64,000 bases of DNA from Brassica napus (lineage: Eukaryota > Streptophyta > Magnoliopsida > Brassicales > Brassicaceae): the NCBI RefSeq assembly GCF_020379485.1, contig NW_026015061.1:1-64000 (forward strand), read 5' to 3'. The first letter of the stretch is position 1, and the number at the start of each line of letters is the position of its first letter. The translations under genes and the position numbers were made by a program. Below the pieces are notes generated by a model. The model saw nothing but the letters and a program-made list of their open reading frames with translations. It ran no database searches and was not told where the DNA came from. Positions 25,319 through 35,800 of the stretch are shown piece after piece.

Positions 25319-28300
25319 TCAGCTCCTAGGAGTCAGATCAATGAGTCCAAGCCTTGACAGTATGGACTCCATTGTCTTCAATCTCGCTGCCTTAGTAAAC
25401 ACATCTGCAAGCTGATCTTCACTTCTTGTATAACATGGCAGAATCACTCCTAAGATGATCATCTGCCTCACCTTATGACAATCCACCTCTATGTGCTTTG
25501 TTCTCTCATGAAACACTGAATTGGAGGCAATGTGGATAGCTGCTTGATTGTCACAATGCATTGTCATAGGTGTGGCCTGCTCGATCTCCAAGTGCTTCAA
25601 GATCCCCTTGATCCACACCAACTCATTTGTAAGCTTCAACATAGCTCTATACTCAGCTTCAGCACTTGAACAGGAGATGACCTTCTGCTTCTTACTCTTC
25701 CAAGTAACCAGATTCCCTCCAATGAATGTACAATACCCAGTAGTTGATCTCCTGTCCACTCTATCTCCTGCCCAATCAGCATCACAATACCCAACCACTT
25801 CTGTACTGCCATTGCAACCCATCCAAACTCCTTGTCCATGTGAGCCACTCAAATACCTCAGTATCCTATCAACCATCTTCCAGTGATGTACCTTTGGCGC
25901 CTGCATATGTTGGCTCACTTGATTCACAGCAAAGCATATATCAGGTCTGGTGATAGTCAAGTAGATCAGCTTACCCACCATCCTCCTATACAGCTTAGCA
26001 TCCTCAAACAACTGGTTCTCTTCAACCTCCCCCTCACGCAAGACCTTATACCCTTCCTCAAGAGGTGTCTTAGCTATCTTCCCTCCAAGCACATCAGTCT
26101 CCTTCAGCATATCCATAGTATACTTCCTTTGAGACATAAACAAACCCTCCTTAGATCTGCATATCTCAATCCCCAAAAAATACTTCATCTCTCCCAAGTC
26201 TTTAATATCAAACACAGACTTGAGAAACTCTTTGGTGGCTTTAATCCCAGCCTTATCACTCCCTGTGATAATCAAATCATCCACATACACCAAAATCACT
26301 ATGATCCCTGATGGTCCAACCAGTGTGAAGAGTGTATGATCTAGTTCAGACTTCCTGAACCCTCTCCCATTGAGAGTTGTACTAAGCTTTCTGTACCAAG
26401 CTCTAGGAGACTGCTTCAGCCCATATATAGCCTTCTTCAATCTCAAAACATTCCCTGGCTTTACTAGATGCTCAAGACCAGGAGGTGGATGCATGTATAC
26501 TTCATCTTCAAGTTCACCTTGCAAGAAAGCATTCTTCACATCCATTTGCCACAAATCCCACTCCAAGTTTGTTGCAATAGATAACACAATTCGAATTGTG
26601 TGAAGCTTGGCCACTGGTGCAAAAGTATCAATGTAATCTTCCCCATAAGTCTGTGTAAATCCTCTTGCAACCAGCCTAGTCTTGCGCCTATCTATCTCCC
26701 CATTTGCAAGGTACTTGATGGTGAAGATCCATCTGCTTGAAACTGCCTTCTTCCCTTTAGGTAACTCACTCTCATACCAAGTATCATTCCTGATCATTGC
26801 ATCCCTTTCATCTCCTACTGAATCTCTCCAAACCTTGTGCTTCATAGCTTCTTCATAAGATCTTGGTATCTCATTCTCATCCAAGTTACACATAAACACC
26901 ATGTGCTCTTCTGGAAACTCTGCAAAGGAACACACGGCTTGAGAGGGATGCTCCACAGCCTGGGCATTGTAGTACACTCTCGTGTTTACCCAGTTGGAAG
27001 GATCCCTCCTTATCCTTGTGCTCCTCCGCAAGGTCTCAACCTGTTCTTCAGCCTGAACATTCTCTTGTGCTTCCTCTCTTAAACCAGTAGGTTCTCCCTG
27101 CTCATTTCCACCTGACTGAGCTTCACTCTCTACTTCCTGTGTCTCCTCCTGATCATGCTGACCTGAATCCTCTTGGTTATGCTCCTGCTCCCCTGATTCA
27201 GATCCATTCCCCCTCTCATGATCAAGAGGGGTTGTTCCTCCAGCTTCTCCAGTTTGATTAGAAGGTCCGGTTCTTCCTGGTTCCTGATCTTGGGATAATC
27301 CTATCCCTAGCCTCTCCAACAACACTCTCAATGTTGTTGCCTTCTCTGATGGAGCTCGGGACAGATCCTCTAGGTCTTCCCATTTCTTCTCCTCATAATA
27401 CCCTTTAGACTCAACAAACTTCACTTCTCTAGATACCATAACCCTCCTAGTTATTGGATCATAACATTTGTAGCCTTTCTGAGTGATTGAGTACCCAATG
27501 AACATAGCTTTAGTACTCTTTGCTTCTAGCTTGTTCCTTCTTTCTCCGGGAATCATCACATAACATAAGCACCCAAAGACTCTCAAATGATCAATGTGTG
27601 GCTTGGCCTTGTTCAATACTTCAAAGGGAGACAGTTTCTTCAAGACACGGGTTGGCACTCTATTGATGAGATAGCAAGCAGTCTGAACAGCATCACTCCA
27701 AAACCTCTTAGGGACATTCATGTGGAACATGATTGATCTCGCAACCTCCATCAAATGTCTGTTCTTCCTCTCAGCCACCCCATTTTGTTGTGGTGTGTAA
27801 GGACAGCTAGTTTGTTGCACAATCCCATGCTTTGCAAGATGACTCTTGAAAGCATTGCTAGTGTATTCTCCTCCATTATCAGACCTCAGAATCCTCACAG
27901 TGGCATTGTACTGATTAGTAACATATGCTTGGAAGTTCATGAAGGCTTCTAGGACTCTGTCTTTGGAGGGAATCATGGTGATCCATGTGTACTTGGACTT
28001 CTCATCAATGAAAGTCACAAAGTACTTATGGCTGTCTCTAGACATACAGGGAGCTGTCCACACGTCTGAATGCACCAGATCAAAGCAATTCTCATATCTG
28101 GTTTCTGATGTTGGGAAGACAGTCCTACAGTGCTTTCCAAGTATACAAGCTTCACACTCCAAGTGATTGAACGCCATACTTGGTAGAATCAGTTCAATTG
28201 CCTTGGCATGAGGATGTCCCAGCCTTGCATGCCATGTGAGATTATCACACCTATCCGTTGTGCTGCTTAAACACACAGACTCCACAGGACTAGGCGCCTC

Positions 28301-29164
28301 AGTTGTTTGGAGATGATAGAGCTGATGCTTGCTGTCTCCTCTGCCAATAACCCTTCCAGTCTTCAAATCCTGGAACTCAACTTCATTTGGTCTGAAAACC
28401 ACTTGACAATCCAGATCAACTGTAGCCTTCTTAACTGAGATTAGATTGGATGTAAACTGAGGTAGGTAGAAGGCAGTGGAGTTCTTCTCAAACAGCTTGA
28501 GGTTTCCCACTCCTTCTATTGGGATCCTGGTACCATTGGCTATCATGACACTCCCTGTTGCTGCTTTAACCTCACTGATTAGTCTCTTGTCACTGATCAT
28601 GTGGTGTGTTGCTCCAGAGTCAATGATGATGGGTTTAGATGTGGATGCTTTGGCAGGAGCACCCAGACTCCGGGTCGTAGCCAAAGCATACACATGCTTA
28701 ACCAACTCATCCCATTCCTTCTTTGTCACACACTCATCTGCCCTCTTGGTATCCATTCCTCTCATATCCGCACTGTCTCCTACTGTCTCTCCCATGTAAG
28801 CTGAGTATGAACACTCTCCTATAACCATCTGCTGAAGTACATCCTTGATTCTCTTCAAGATTACACTCATCCTGTCACTTAAGTGCTCAGACTCGCTATC
28901 CTTTCTCCATGCCCTTCTCTTCATTAACCACTCCTTAGAAAGTTTTCTCAACCTTCCCCTCTTACAGCTTGTACCTCCCTTCCATCTTTCTGGCTTCCTG
29001 TTCATTTCCCACACATCACAAGTATATTTAACAAGCTCACATACCTCTTCCATAAGGAAGCTGAAGATCACATCTTGCTTCCTCCTTTCTTGACAACATC
29101 TCGGATTTGATGTGTGTGTCTTCACCACATCTAGCTCCGACCATACTTCTCTCAGCCTTCCCAC
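25319..29164 (-). CDS. E3 Copia polyprotein: gag remnant, protease, integrase, RT, RNase H
   Basis: A 1281-codon open frame. The N-terminal ~170 residues are a degenerate gag with no CCHC motif; the homologous place has a basic stretch (TSCKRGRLRKLSKEWLMKR). Then protease Asp182 (IIIDSGATHHMIS), integrase zinc finger H312, H317, C337, C340, triad D367, D429, E465, acidic linker about 625-710, reverse transcriptase with YVDD at 960-963, and RNase H with Asp1128, Glu1171 and Asp1205. The enzymatic part is uninterrupted. The annotated start (Met at 29164) is only where the frame opens; the natural start is upstream at 29499 in another frame. Relative to E4 the gag also lacks about 20 residues near residue 37. 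It probably needs gag from a relative for mobility. Confidence 0.88.
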   Translation of the reverse strand: MGRLREVWSELDVVKTHTSNPRCCQERRKQDVIFSFLMEEVCELVKYTCDVWEMNRKPERWKGGTSCKRGRLRKLSKEWLMKRRAWRKDSESEHLSDRMSVILKRIKDVLQQMVIGECSYSAYMGETVGDSADMRGMDTKRADECVTKKEWDELVKHVYALATTRSLGAPAKASTSKPIIIDSGATHHMISDKRLISEVKAATGSVMIANGTRIPIEGVGNLKLFEKNSTAFYLPQFTSNLISVKKATVDLDCQVVFRPNEVEFQDLKTGRVIGRGDSKHQLYHLQTTEAPSPVESVCLSSTTDRCDNLTWHARLGHPHAKAIELILPSMAFNHLECEACILGKHCRTVFPTSETRYENCFDLVHSDVWTAPCMSRDSHKYFVTFIDEKSKYTWITMIPSKDRVLEAFMNFQAYVTNQYNATVRILRSDNGGEYTSNAFKSHLAKHGIVQQTSCPYTPQQNGVAERKNRHLMEVARSIMFHMNVPKRFWSDAVQTACYLINRVPTRVLKKLSPFEVLNKAKPHIDHLRVFGCLCYVMIPGERRNKLEAKSTKAMFIGYSITQKGYKCYDPITRRVMVSREVKFVESKGYYEEKKWEDLEDLSRAPSEKATTLRVLLERLGIGLSQDQEPGRTGPSNQTGEAGGTTPLDHERGNGSESGEQEHNQEDSGQHDQEETQEVESEAQSGGNEQGEPTGLREEAQENVQAEEQVETLRRSTRIRRDPSNWVNTRVYYNAQAVEHPSQAVCSFAEFPEEHMVFMCNLDENEIPRSYEEAMKHKVWRDSVGDERDAMIRNDTWYESELPKGKKAVSSRWIFTIKYLANGEIDRRKTRLVARGFTQTYGEDYIDTFAPVAKLHTIRIVLSIATNLEWDLWQMDVKNAFLQGELEDEVYMHPPPGLEHLVKPGNVLRLKKAIYGLKQSPRAWYRKLSTTLNGRGFRKSELDHTLFTLVGPSGIIVILVYVDDLIITGSDKAGIKATKEFLKSVFDIKDLGEMKYFLGIEICRSKEGLFMSQRKYTMDMLKETDVLGGKIAKTPLEEGYKVLREGEVEENQLFEDAKLYRRMVGKLIYLTITRPDICFAVNQVSQHMQAPKVHHWKMVDRILRYLSGSHGQGVWMGCNGSTEVVGYCDADWAGDRVDRRSTTGYCTFIGGNLVTWKSKKQKVISCSSAEAEYRAMLKLTNELVWIKGILKHLEIEQATPMTMHCDNQAAIHIASNSVFHERTKHIEVDCHKVRQMIILGVILPCYTRSEDQLADVFTKAARLKTMESILSRLGLIDLTPRS

Positions 29165-29499
29165 AAGCTGATAACACTCATCCTTCCTTGTCTCAAGCCG
29201 CGGATCACCCCTCTGTCCTCAACGACTCTCACAAGCTTGGACTTGCCTAAAGTTGCTTCAATCTCACTCTTTGTAGTGTCTCCTTGAACAACTTCATTTC
29301 CCAGCTTCAGACCTCTTGTCTGACCTTCTTCAGTAGCCATTTCCATGAAAGGTTTCCCCTTTCCATGACTACTCCATAACCCACAGCTTTCCAAAGCTCT
29401 CTTTGCCCATCTTGACCAATCGCCATCCCTCTCTTCTTCAAGCTCCATGGTTGTACTAGATCTGTGCTTCATTTCCATGTTGAGATAGTTTGAATCCAT
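29155..29499 (-). pseudogene. E3 gag N-terminus, frameshifted from the rest
   Basis: Start ATG at 29499, 115 codons. Its sequence parallels the start of the E4 gag (both have KHRSS, SRWAK, LWSSH, KGKP and EMATE in order), supporting the start. A missing base near 29170-29200 moves the reading frame out of the main polyprotein. It is weakly similar to the N-terminus of E5 gag and much eroded. Confidence 0.75.
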
Positions 29500-29536
29500 C
29501 AGAATATCTCACACCACTCAGATAATAAAGACCAGA

Positions 29537-29590
29537 ACTCAAGAACACCAAGAACACTCAAGAACCCTCAAGAACACTCAAGAACACCCA
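29537..29590 (-). repeat. Short tandem repeats in E3 leader
   Basis: About five imperfect 9-10-bp units of the type CTCAAGAACAC between gag start and primer-binding site. A similar block sits in the E4 leader at 52790-52843 and a shorter trace in E5. Function unknown. Confidence 0.7.
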
Positions 29591-29635
29591 GATTTTATGA
29601 AAAACGAAATCACACTCTCCCCTTTTAGCAACCTG

Positions 29636-29647
29636 GCTCTGATACCA
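29636..29647 (-). other. Primer-binding site of E3
   Basis: GCTCTGATACCA, directly abutting the LTR that starts at 29648. Confidence 0.92.
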
Positions 29648-30132
29648 TATACACTTTTGTGTATTAGAGCATGATTCAACCAATCAGGGATAATCAGATG
29701 AAAAGATTAAAGAGATTAAGAGATTCTAGTGAGAGAATAAAGAGAGAGAGACTCAAAACTCCATTAATTAATAACTGATGAGGTTTACAAGTATTAATAG
29801 AGAGAGCAACAAGGAAATTCGAAATGGTTAAGCATGTGTAGTCAAAGGACAGGCTGGAACTCCTTTTGAATCACTTGGTTGTGCTTTCTCACATGCTTGC
29901 ACTAGTATAAAGGTAACTTCTCCTTTCCAGCATCATACAGGCTGTCAAAGTGATCCCTTATCCTTCCTTAACCTCACTTATCCTCTTTGGTCGAGTTTCC
30001 TCTCTTCTCTTCACTAAGTTACCTTCTCATCCCATCAGATAACTTCCCCAAGTAGTTACTGTGGTTAAAATAAAGTTACCACAGTAAAACTCTAAAGTTA
30101 CTGTCTCAGCCTCCTTGGTCTTCATCTCAATA
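29648..30132 (-). repeat. 5' LTR of E3
   Basis: 485 bp, same ends as the copy at 24692. A weak AT-rich promoter candidate (CTATTAATA in element sense) lies at 29792-29800. Confidence 0.94.
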
Positions 30133-30137
30133 AAAAA

Positions 30138-31489
30138 GACCAGACTAGTGGCAAGAGGTTACACACAAGTATATGGAGAAGACTACCTAGACACTTTTGC
30201 ACCAGTAGCCAAGCTCCATACTATCCGGATCCTCCTCTCATTGCAGTGAACTAGAATGGGATCTTTGGCAATGGATGTGAAGAATGCATTCTTGCAAGGT
30301 GAACTAGAGGATGAAGTATATATGAGGCCACCTCCCGGAATGGAAGAGATGGTGAAACCAGGGAATGTTCTCAGACTCAGGAAGGCTATCTATGGCCTGA
30401 AACAATCACCAAGAGCTTGGTACCACAAGCTAAGCACCACACTAAATGGGAGAGGCTTTGTGAAGTCTCAAGCGGATCACACACTGTTTACTCTCACCAG
30501 CCAGCAAGGATCGTTGTGATTCTGGTCTATGTGGATGACATCATCATCACTGGTAGTGACAAGGAAGAGATCAGCTCAACTAAGACATTCCTCAAGACCG
30601 CATTTGACATCAAAGACCTAGGAGAACTGAAATATTTCCTTGGCATTGAGATGTGTAGATCAAGGGAGGGATTGTTCATGTCCCAAAGGAAGTATACTTT
30701 GGACATCCTAAAGGAGGCAGGAGACCTTGGAGGAAGAGTGGCCAAGACACCACTAGAAGAAGGCTACAAGGTTATGCGTGAGGGGGAGTTTGATGCAACT
30801 CCCTTTGAGGATGTCAAGAGGTATAGAAGAATGGTTGGGAAGCTTATCTATCTTACTATCACAAGGCCGGATGTGTGTTTTGCTGTGAACCAGGTGAGCC
30901 AACACATGCAAGCTCCTAAGGTACATCATTGGAACATGGTGGAAAGGATCTTGAGATACTTAAGAGAGGCGCCAGGTCAGGGAGTGTGGATGGCTTGCAA
31001 TAAGAGTACTGAAGTTGTTGGGTATTGTGATGCTGATTGGGCTGGAGATAGAGTTGATAGGAGATCAACCACAGGCTATTGCACCTTTATTGGAGGAAAC
31101 CTAGTCACATGGAAGAGCAAGAAGCAGAAGGTGGTCTCTTGCTCAAGTGCTGAGCAGAGTACCGATCTATGAGGAAGCTTACTAGTGAACTCATATGGAT
31201 CAAGGGACTGCTAAAGGACTTGGGCATAGAGATCTCCACGCCAATGACTATGCATTGTGACAATCAGGCAGCAATACACATTGCATCAAACTCTGTGTTC
31301 CATGAGAGGACTAAGCATATAGAAGTGGACTGTCACAAGGTGAGACAAGCAGTGGAGCAGCAAGTGATTCTTCCATGCTACACAAGAAGTGAAGATCAAC
31401 TAGCTGACATATTCACCAAGGCAGCCAGCAGCAAGGTTTGTGAGTTCATCCACCCTAAACTTGGACTCACGGATCTTCCATGTCACTGA
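30138..31489 (+). pseudogene. E2 reverse transcriptase and RNase H (3' part), frameshifted
   Basis: Continuation of the E2 polyprotein after E3. RT residues from KTRLVARG on, a YVDD motif and the RNase H motifs GYCDADW and CDNQAA are present, ending at the same stop as E1. Against E1 it has one-base losses near 30247, 30257 and 30271, near 30511 (CAAGGATCG for CAAGGGATCG) and near 31155 (GAGCAGAG for GAGGCAGAG). Every one shortens a run of two or three equal bases, so consensus error is as likely as decay. Open pieces are 30256-30519, 30417-31172 and 31169-31489. Confidence 0.9.
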
Positions 31490-31624
31490 TCTCTCCTCCC
31501 ATGAAGTGTTCTACTCTTTTTCCTTGGTTAGGGTTTTATCCCATGAGGTTTTTCCTAGCTAAGGTTTTAATGAGGGAATAGCTTCATGGTGTCCAAGCTT
31601 GACTTGTCCCACACGGTCAAGCTT

Positions 31625-31633
31625 GAGGGGGAG
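31625..31633 (+). other. Polypurine tract of E2
   Basis: GAGGGGGAG immediately before the 3' LTR start TGTTGACATG. Confidence 0.92.
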
Positions 31634-32171
31634 TGTTGACATGAAGCATGAATGACATAGAGGAAGAAGAAATCAAGTCAAGACATACATCCGGAGTGAT
31701 CAAAGTAAGCTTGTCCGTACAAGTGTGATCTAACTTGGCGTGCAAGGCAAGAGGAGACTTATCTGTGATCAAGAAGGATGTTATACTTGCCTTAAGATAT
31801 TTAAAAGATGTCGGCCAAGAGAAGGGATCCGTTGAAGAAGAAGACAAGGTGGTTCAAAGGAGAGAGAGCCGTTTGGTGCTGTCGCTTTCCACCTTGGCTG
31901 TGCGCAACCTGCCCTTGATCAGGCCTCTTTGTTTATTCTTTTCTTCTATGTCAACTTGCCATTAGTTTATTCATTGTTGCATCTATTTAAAGTATGTAAT
32001 CAGAACCAAATGGATCAAGGAAAAATATACTTCCTCACTTCTCTCTTATGTTTTCGAAATCTCTCTCTCTCTCTCTCTCTCTCTCGGATTTCTTAGTAAA
32101 ACCCTAGCTATCTCTTCTCTTTGTTCTTGATAAATCACACAAGCCACTCTTATAACTCATTCATTTTATCA
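31634..32171 (+). repeat. 3' LTR of E2
   Basis: 538 bp. Against the 5' LTR it lacks one A near its start (CATGAAGCATG), has T for A at the start of the (TC)n run, and one added T in GGATTTCTTAG. Confidence 0.95.
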
Positions 32172-32176
32172 GTTAA

Positions 32177-32315
32177 TCCCCTTCAGAGTCACAGGTATGC
32201 TGATGCGGTTGTTGTTGTTGTTGTTGTTGTTGTTCTCATCTGAGGAATCAAAGACGGCCAAGAAAAAGAAACATAGATTTGTTTTTGCGGGTAGATAAGG
32301 GTTCAAGAGCTTTGT
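32177..32315 (-). pseudogene. E1 gag start and leader, separated by E2
   Basis: Complement encodes the poly-Asn start and RISIPVTLKGIN of the E1 gag, which joins the rest at 21031 if E2 is removed. The start codon is at 32237-32239, but one base is missing just after it (CTCAT against CTCCAT in E2), so the frame is broken. The leader back to the primer-binding site has further indels relative to E2. Confidence 0.85.
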
Positions 32316-32327
32316 GCTCTGATACCA
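32316..32327 (-). other. Primer-binding site of E1
   Basis: GCTCTGATACCA next to the LTR start TGATAAATG at 32328. Confidence 0.9.
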
Positions 32328-32832
32328 TGATAAATGAAGAGTTATAAAGTGGCTTGTGTGATTTATCAAGAACAAAGAGAGAGATAGCTAGTGTTTTTCC
32401 CAAACCGAGAGGGAGACAGAAGAAAGAGAGAGTGAGATTTCCAAAACTAAGAAGAGAGTGAGGAAGTATATTTTTCCTTTATACATTTGGTTATCTGATT
32501 ACTACTTTATAGATTCAATGAACTTGTGAATAAACTAATGGCAAAGTTGATGACATGGAAGAAAAGAATAAAACAAAGATGGCTATCCCAAGGGCAGGTT
32601 GGAACACCAATTGGAAGCGGACAGCACCAAACGGCCTCTCTTCCGAACACCTGGTTTCTTCTTCAACGGACCCGTCTCTTGGCCGACACTGTTAAATATA
32701 TTAAATCCAAGTTATAAACATCCTTCTTGACACAGATAAGTTCTCCTCTTGCCTTGCACGGAAAAGTGAGATCAACTTGTACGGACAAGCTACTTGATCA
32801 ATGGGATAATTATCTTGACTTGATTCTTCTTC
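32328..32832 (-). repeat. 5' LTR of E1, truncated and indel-rich
   Basis: Recognisable along its length as the E1/E2 LTR, but with many insertions, deletions and mismatches not shared by the three other copies. It ends after CTTGACTTGATTCTTCTTC; the final segment up to GTCAACA is missing. Satellite (ATGAGATT then CAACTTCCTGG) follows directly, itself lacking TAT. Confidence 0.8.
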
Positions 32833-35800
32833 AATCATGAGATTCAACTTCCTGGTGATTCTCCACCACTTTATGTATCCAAATCAAGCTTCTCACAAAG
32901 TGATTCATCCTGGTTTGATTGGAACGACGAAGAAGCTGTGCTATTCCCAAACTGGGAAACTGGAATCACCTGATTTGAAAGTGGGATAACTTCTTCTTGC
33001 CAACTCCTATGAGATTTATTCAACTTCCTGGTGATTCTCCACCACTTTATGTATCCAAATCAAGCTTCTCACAAAGTGATTCATCCTGGTTTGATTGGAA
33101 CGACGAAGAAGCTGTGCTATTCCCAAACTGGGAAACTGGAATCACCTGATTTGAAAGTGGGATAACTTCTTCATGCCAACTCCTATGAGATTTATTCAAC
33201 TTCCTGGTGATTCTCCACCACTTTATGTATCCAAATCAAGCTTCTCACAAAGTGATTCATCCTGGTTTGATTGGAACGACGAAGAAGCTGTGCTATTCCC
33301 AAACTGGGAAACTGGAATCACCTGATTTGAAAGTGGGATAACTTCTTCATGCCAACTCCTATGAGATTTATTCAACTTCCTGGTGATTCTCCACCACTTT
33401 ATGTATCCAAATCAAGCTTCTCACAAAGTGATTCATCCTGGTTTGATTGGAACGACGAAGAAGCTGTGCTATTCCCAAACTGGGAAACTGGAATCACCTG
33501 ATTTGAAAGTGGGATAACTTCTTCATGCCAACTCCTATGAGATTTATTCAACTTCCTGGTGATTCTCCACCACTTTATGTATCCAAATCAAGCTTCTCAC
33601 AAAGTGATTCATCCTGGTTTGATTGGAACGACGAAGAAGCTGTGCTATTCCCAAACTGGGAAACTGGAATCACCTGATTTGAAAGTGGGATAACTTCTTC
33701 ATGCCAACTCCTATGAGATTTATTCAACTTCCTGGTGATTCTCCACCACTTTATGTATCCAAATCAAGCTTTTCACAAAGTGATTCATCCTGGTTTGATT
33801 GGAACGACGAAGAAGCTGTGCTATTCCCAAACTGGGAAACTGGAATCACCTGATTTGAAAGTGGGATAACTTCTTCATGCCAACTCCTATGAGATTTATT
33901 CAACTTCCTGGTGATTCTCCACCACTTTATGTATCCAAATCAAGCTTTTCACAAAGTGATTCATCCTGGTTTGATTGGAACGACGAAGAAGCTGTGCTAT
34001 TCCCAAACTGGGAAACTGGAATCACCTGATTTGAAAGTGGGATAACTTCTTCATGCCAACTCCTATGAGATTTATTCAACTTCCTGGTGATTCTCCACCA
34101 CTTTATGTATCCAAATCAAGCTTCTTACAAAGTGATTCATCCTGGTTTGATTGGAACGACGAAGAAGCTGTGCTATTCCCAAACTGGGAAACTGGAATCA
34201 CCTGATTTGAAAGTGGGATAACTTCTTCATGCCAACTCCTATGAGATTTATTCAACTTCCTGGTGATTCTCCACCACTTTATGTATCCAAATCAAGCTTC
34301 TCACAAAGTGATTCATCCTGGTTTGATTGGAACGACGAAGAAGCTGTGCTATTCCCAAACTGGGAAACTGGAATCACCTGATTTGAAAGTGGGATAACTT
34401 CTTCATGCCAACTCCTATGAGATTTATTCAACTTCCTGGTGATTCTCCACCACTTTATGTATCCAAATCAAGCTTTTCACAAAGTGATTCATCCTGGTTT
34501 GATTGGAACGACGAAGAAGCTGTGCTATTCCCAAACTGGGAAACTGGAATCACCTGATTTGAAAGTGGGATAACTTCTTCATGCCAACTCCTATGAGATT
34601 TATTCAACTTCCTGGTGATTCTCCACCACTTTATGTATCCAAATCAAGCTTCTCACAAAGTGATTCATCCTGGTTTGATTGGAACGACGAAGAAGCTGTG
34701 CTATTCCCAAACTGGGAAACTGGAATCACCTGATTTGAAAGTGGGATAACTTCTTCATGCCAACTCCTATGAGATTTATTCAACTTCCTGGTGATTCTCC
34801 ACCACTTTATGTATCCAAATCAAGCTTTTCACAAAGTGATTCATCCTGGTTTGATTGGAACGACGAAGAAGCTGTGCTATTCCCAAACTGGGAAACTGGA
34901 ATCACCTGATTTGAAAGTGGGATAACTTCTTCATGCCAACTCCTATGAGATTTATTCAACTTCCTGGTGATTCTCCACCACTTTATGTATCCAAATCAAG
35001 CTTCTCACAAAGTGATTCATCCTGGTTTGATTGGAACGACGAAGAAGCTGTGCTATTCCCAAACTGGGAAACTGGAATCACCTGATTTGAAAGTGGGATA
35101 ACTTCTTCATGCCAACTCCTATGAGATTTATTCAACTTCCTGGTGATTCTCCACCACTTTATGTATCCAAATCAAGCTTCTCACAAAGTGATTCATCCTG
35201 GTTTGATTGGAACGACGAAGAAGCTGTGCTATTCCCAAACTGGGAAACTGGAATCACCTGATTTGAAAGTGGGATAACTTCTTCATGCCAACTCCTATGA
35301 GATTTATTCAACTTCCTGGTGATTCTCCACCACTTTATGTATCCAAATCAAGCTTCTCACAAAGTGATTCATCCTGGTTTGATTGGAACGACGAAGAAGC
35401 TGTGCTATTCCCAAACTGGGAAACTGGAATCACCTGATTTGAAAGTGGGATAACTTCTTCATGCCAACTCCTATGAGATTTATTCAACTTCCTGGTGATT
35501 CTCCACCACTTTATGTATCCAAATCAAGCTTCTTACAAAGTGATTCATCCTGGTTTGATTGGAACGACGAAGAAGCTGTGCTATTCCCAAACTGGGAAAC
35601 TGGAATCACCTGATTTGAAAGTGGGATAACTTCTTCATGCCAACTCCTATGAGATTTATTCAACTTCCTGGTGATTCTCCACCACTTTATGTATCCAAAT
35701 CAAGCTTTTCACAAAGTGATTCATCCTGGTTTGATTGGAACGACGAAGAAGCTGTGCTATTCCCAAACTGGGAAACTGGAATCACCTGATTTGAAAGTGG

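Larger units (their letters stand above)
24692..30132 (-). mobile_element. E3: Ty1/Copia LTR retrotransposon inside E2
   Basis: Minus-strand element inserted in the RT-coding start of E2, bounded by AAAAA (24687-24691 and 30133-30137); removal restores the E2/E1 sequence GGAAAAAGACC. LTRs are 24692-25176 and 29648-30132, both 485 bp with one substitution noticed (G/A in CCATT(G/A)ATTAATAAC). It is the youngest layer of the left nest by position. The integrase-to-RNase H part is intact; the gag is broken and lacks a zinc knuckle. LTR ends are TATT...GTATA in element sense rather than TG...CA. Confidence 0.95.
21032..32171 (+). mobile_element. E2: Ty1/Copia LTR retrotransposon inside E1, split by E3
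   Basis: Plus-strand element inserted head-to-head into the gag start of its own sister E1. It is bounded by a perfect GTTAA duplication (21027-21031 and 32172-32176) that restores E1 sequence when removed. LTRs are 21032-21569 and 31634-32171, both 538 bp, differing by about one substitution and two one-base indels. The interior holds the primer-binding site, gag-pol and purine tract, and is itself interrupted by E3. The near-identical LTRs indicate a recent insertion. Confidence 0.95.
16026..32832 (-). mobile_element. E1: Ty1/Copia LTR retrotransposon, split by E2
   Basis: Minus-strand element whose 3' LTR is 16026-16563 and whose pol and gag follow to 21031. It resumes after the E2 insertion at 32177 with the first gag codons, primer-binding site and a damaged 5' LTR (32328 to about 32832). 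The duplication GTTAA at the E2 edges shows that 21031 and 32177 were once contiguous. E1 belongs to the same family as E2, which it matches closely over the shared length. Its right edge lacks the last roughly 27 bp of the LTR and any target-site duplication, and satellite resumes about 28 bp earlier in the monomer than it stopped on the left. It is therefore not a clean insertion as assembled. Confidence 0.9.

Noticed and set aside
25548..28799. Many plus-strand frames opposite E3 (and opposite E5 and E4)
   Set aside because: Antisense shadows of the long polyprotein frame with low-complexity translations.
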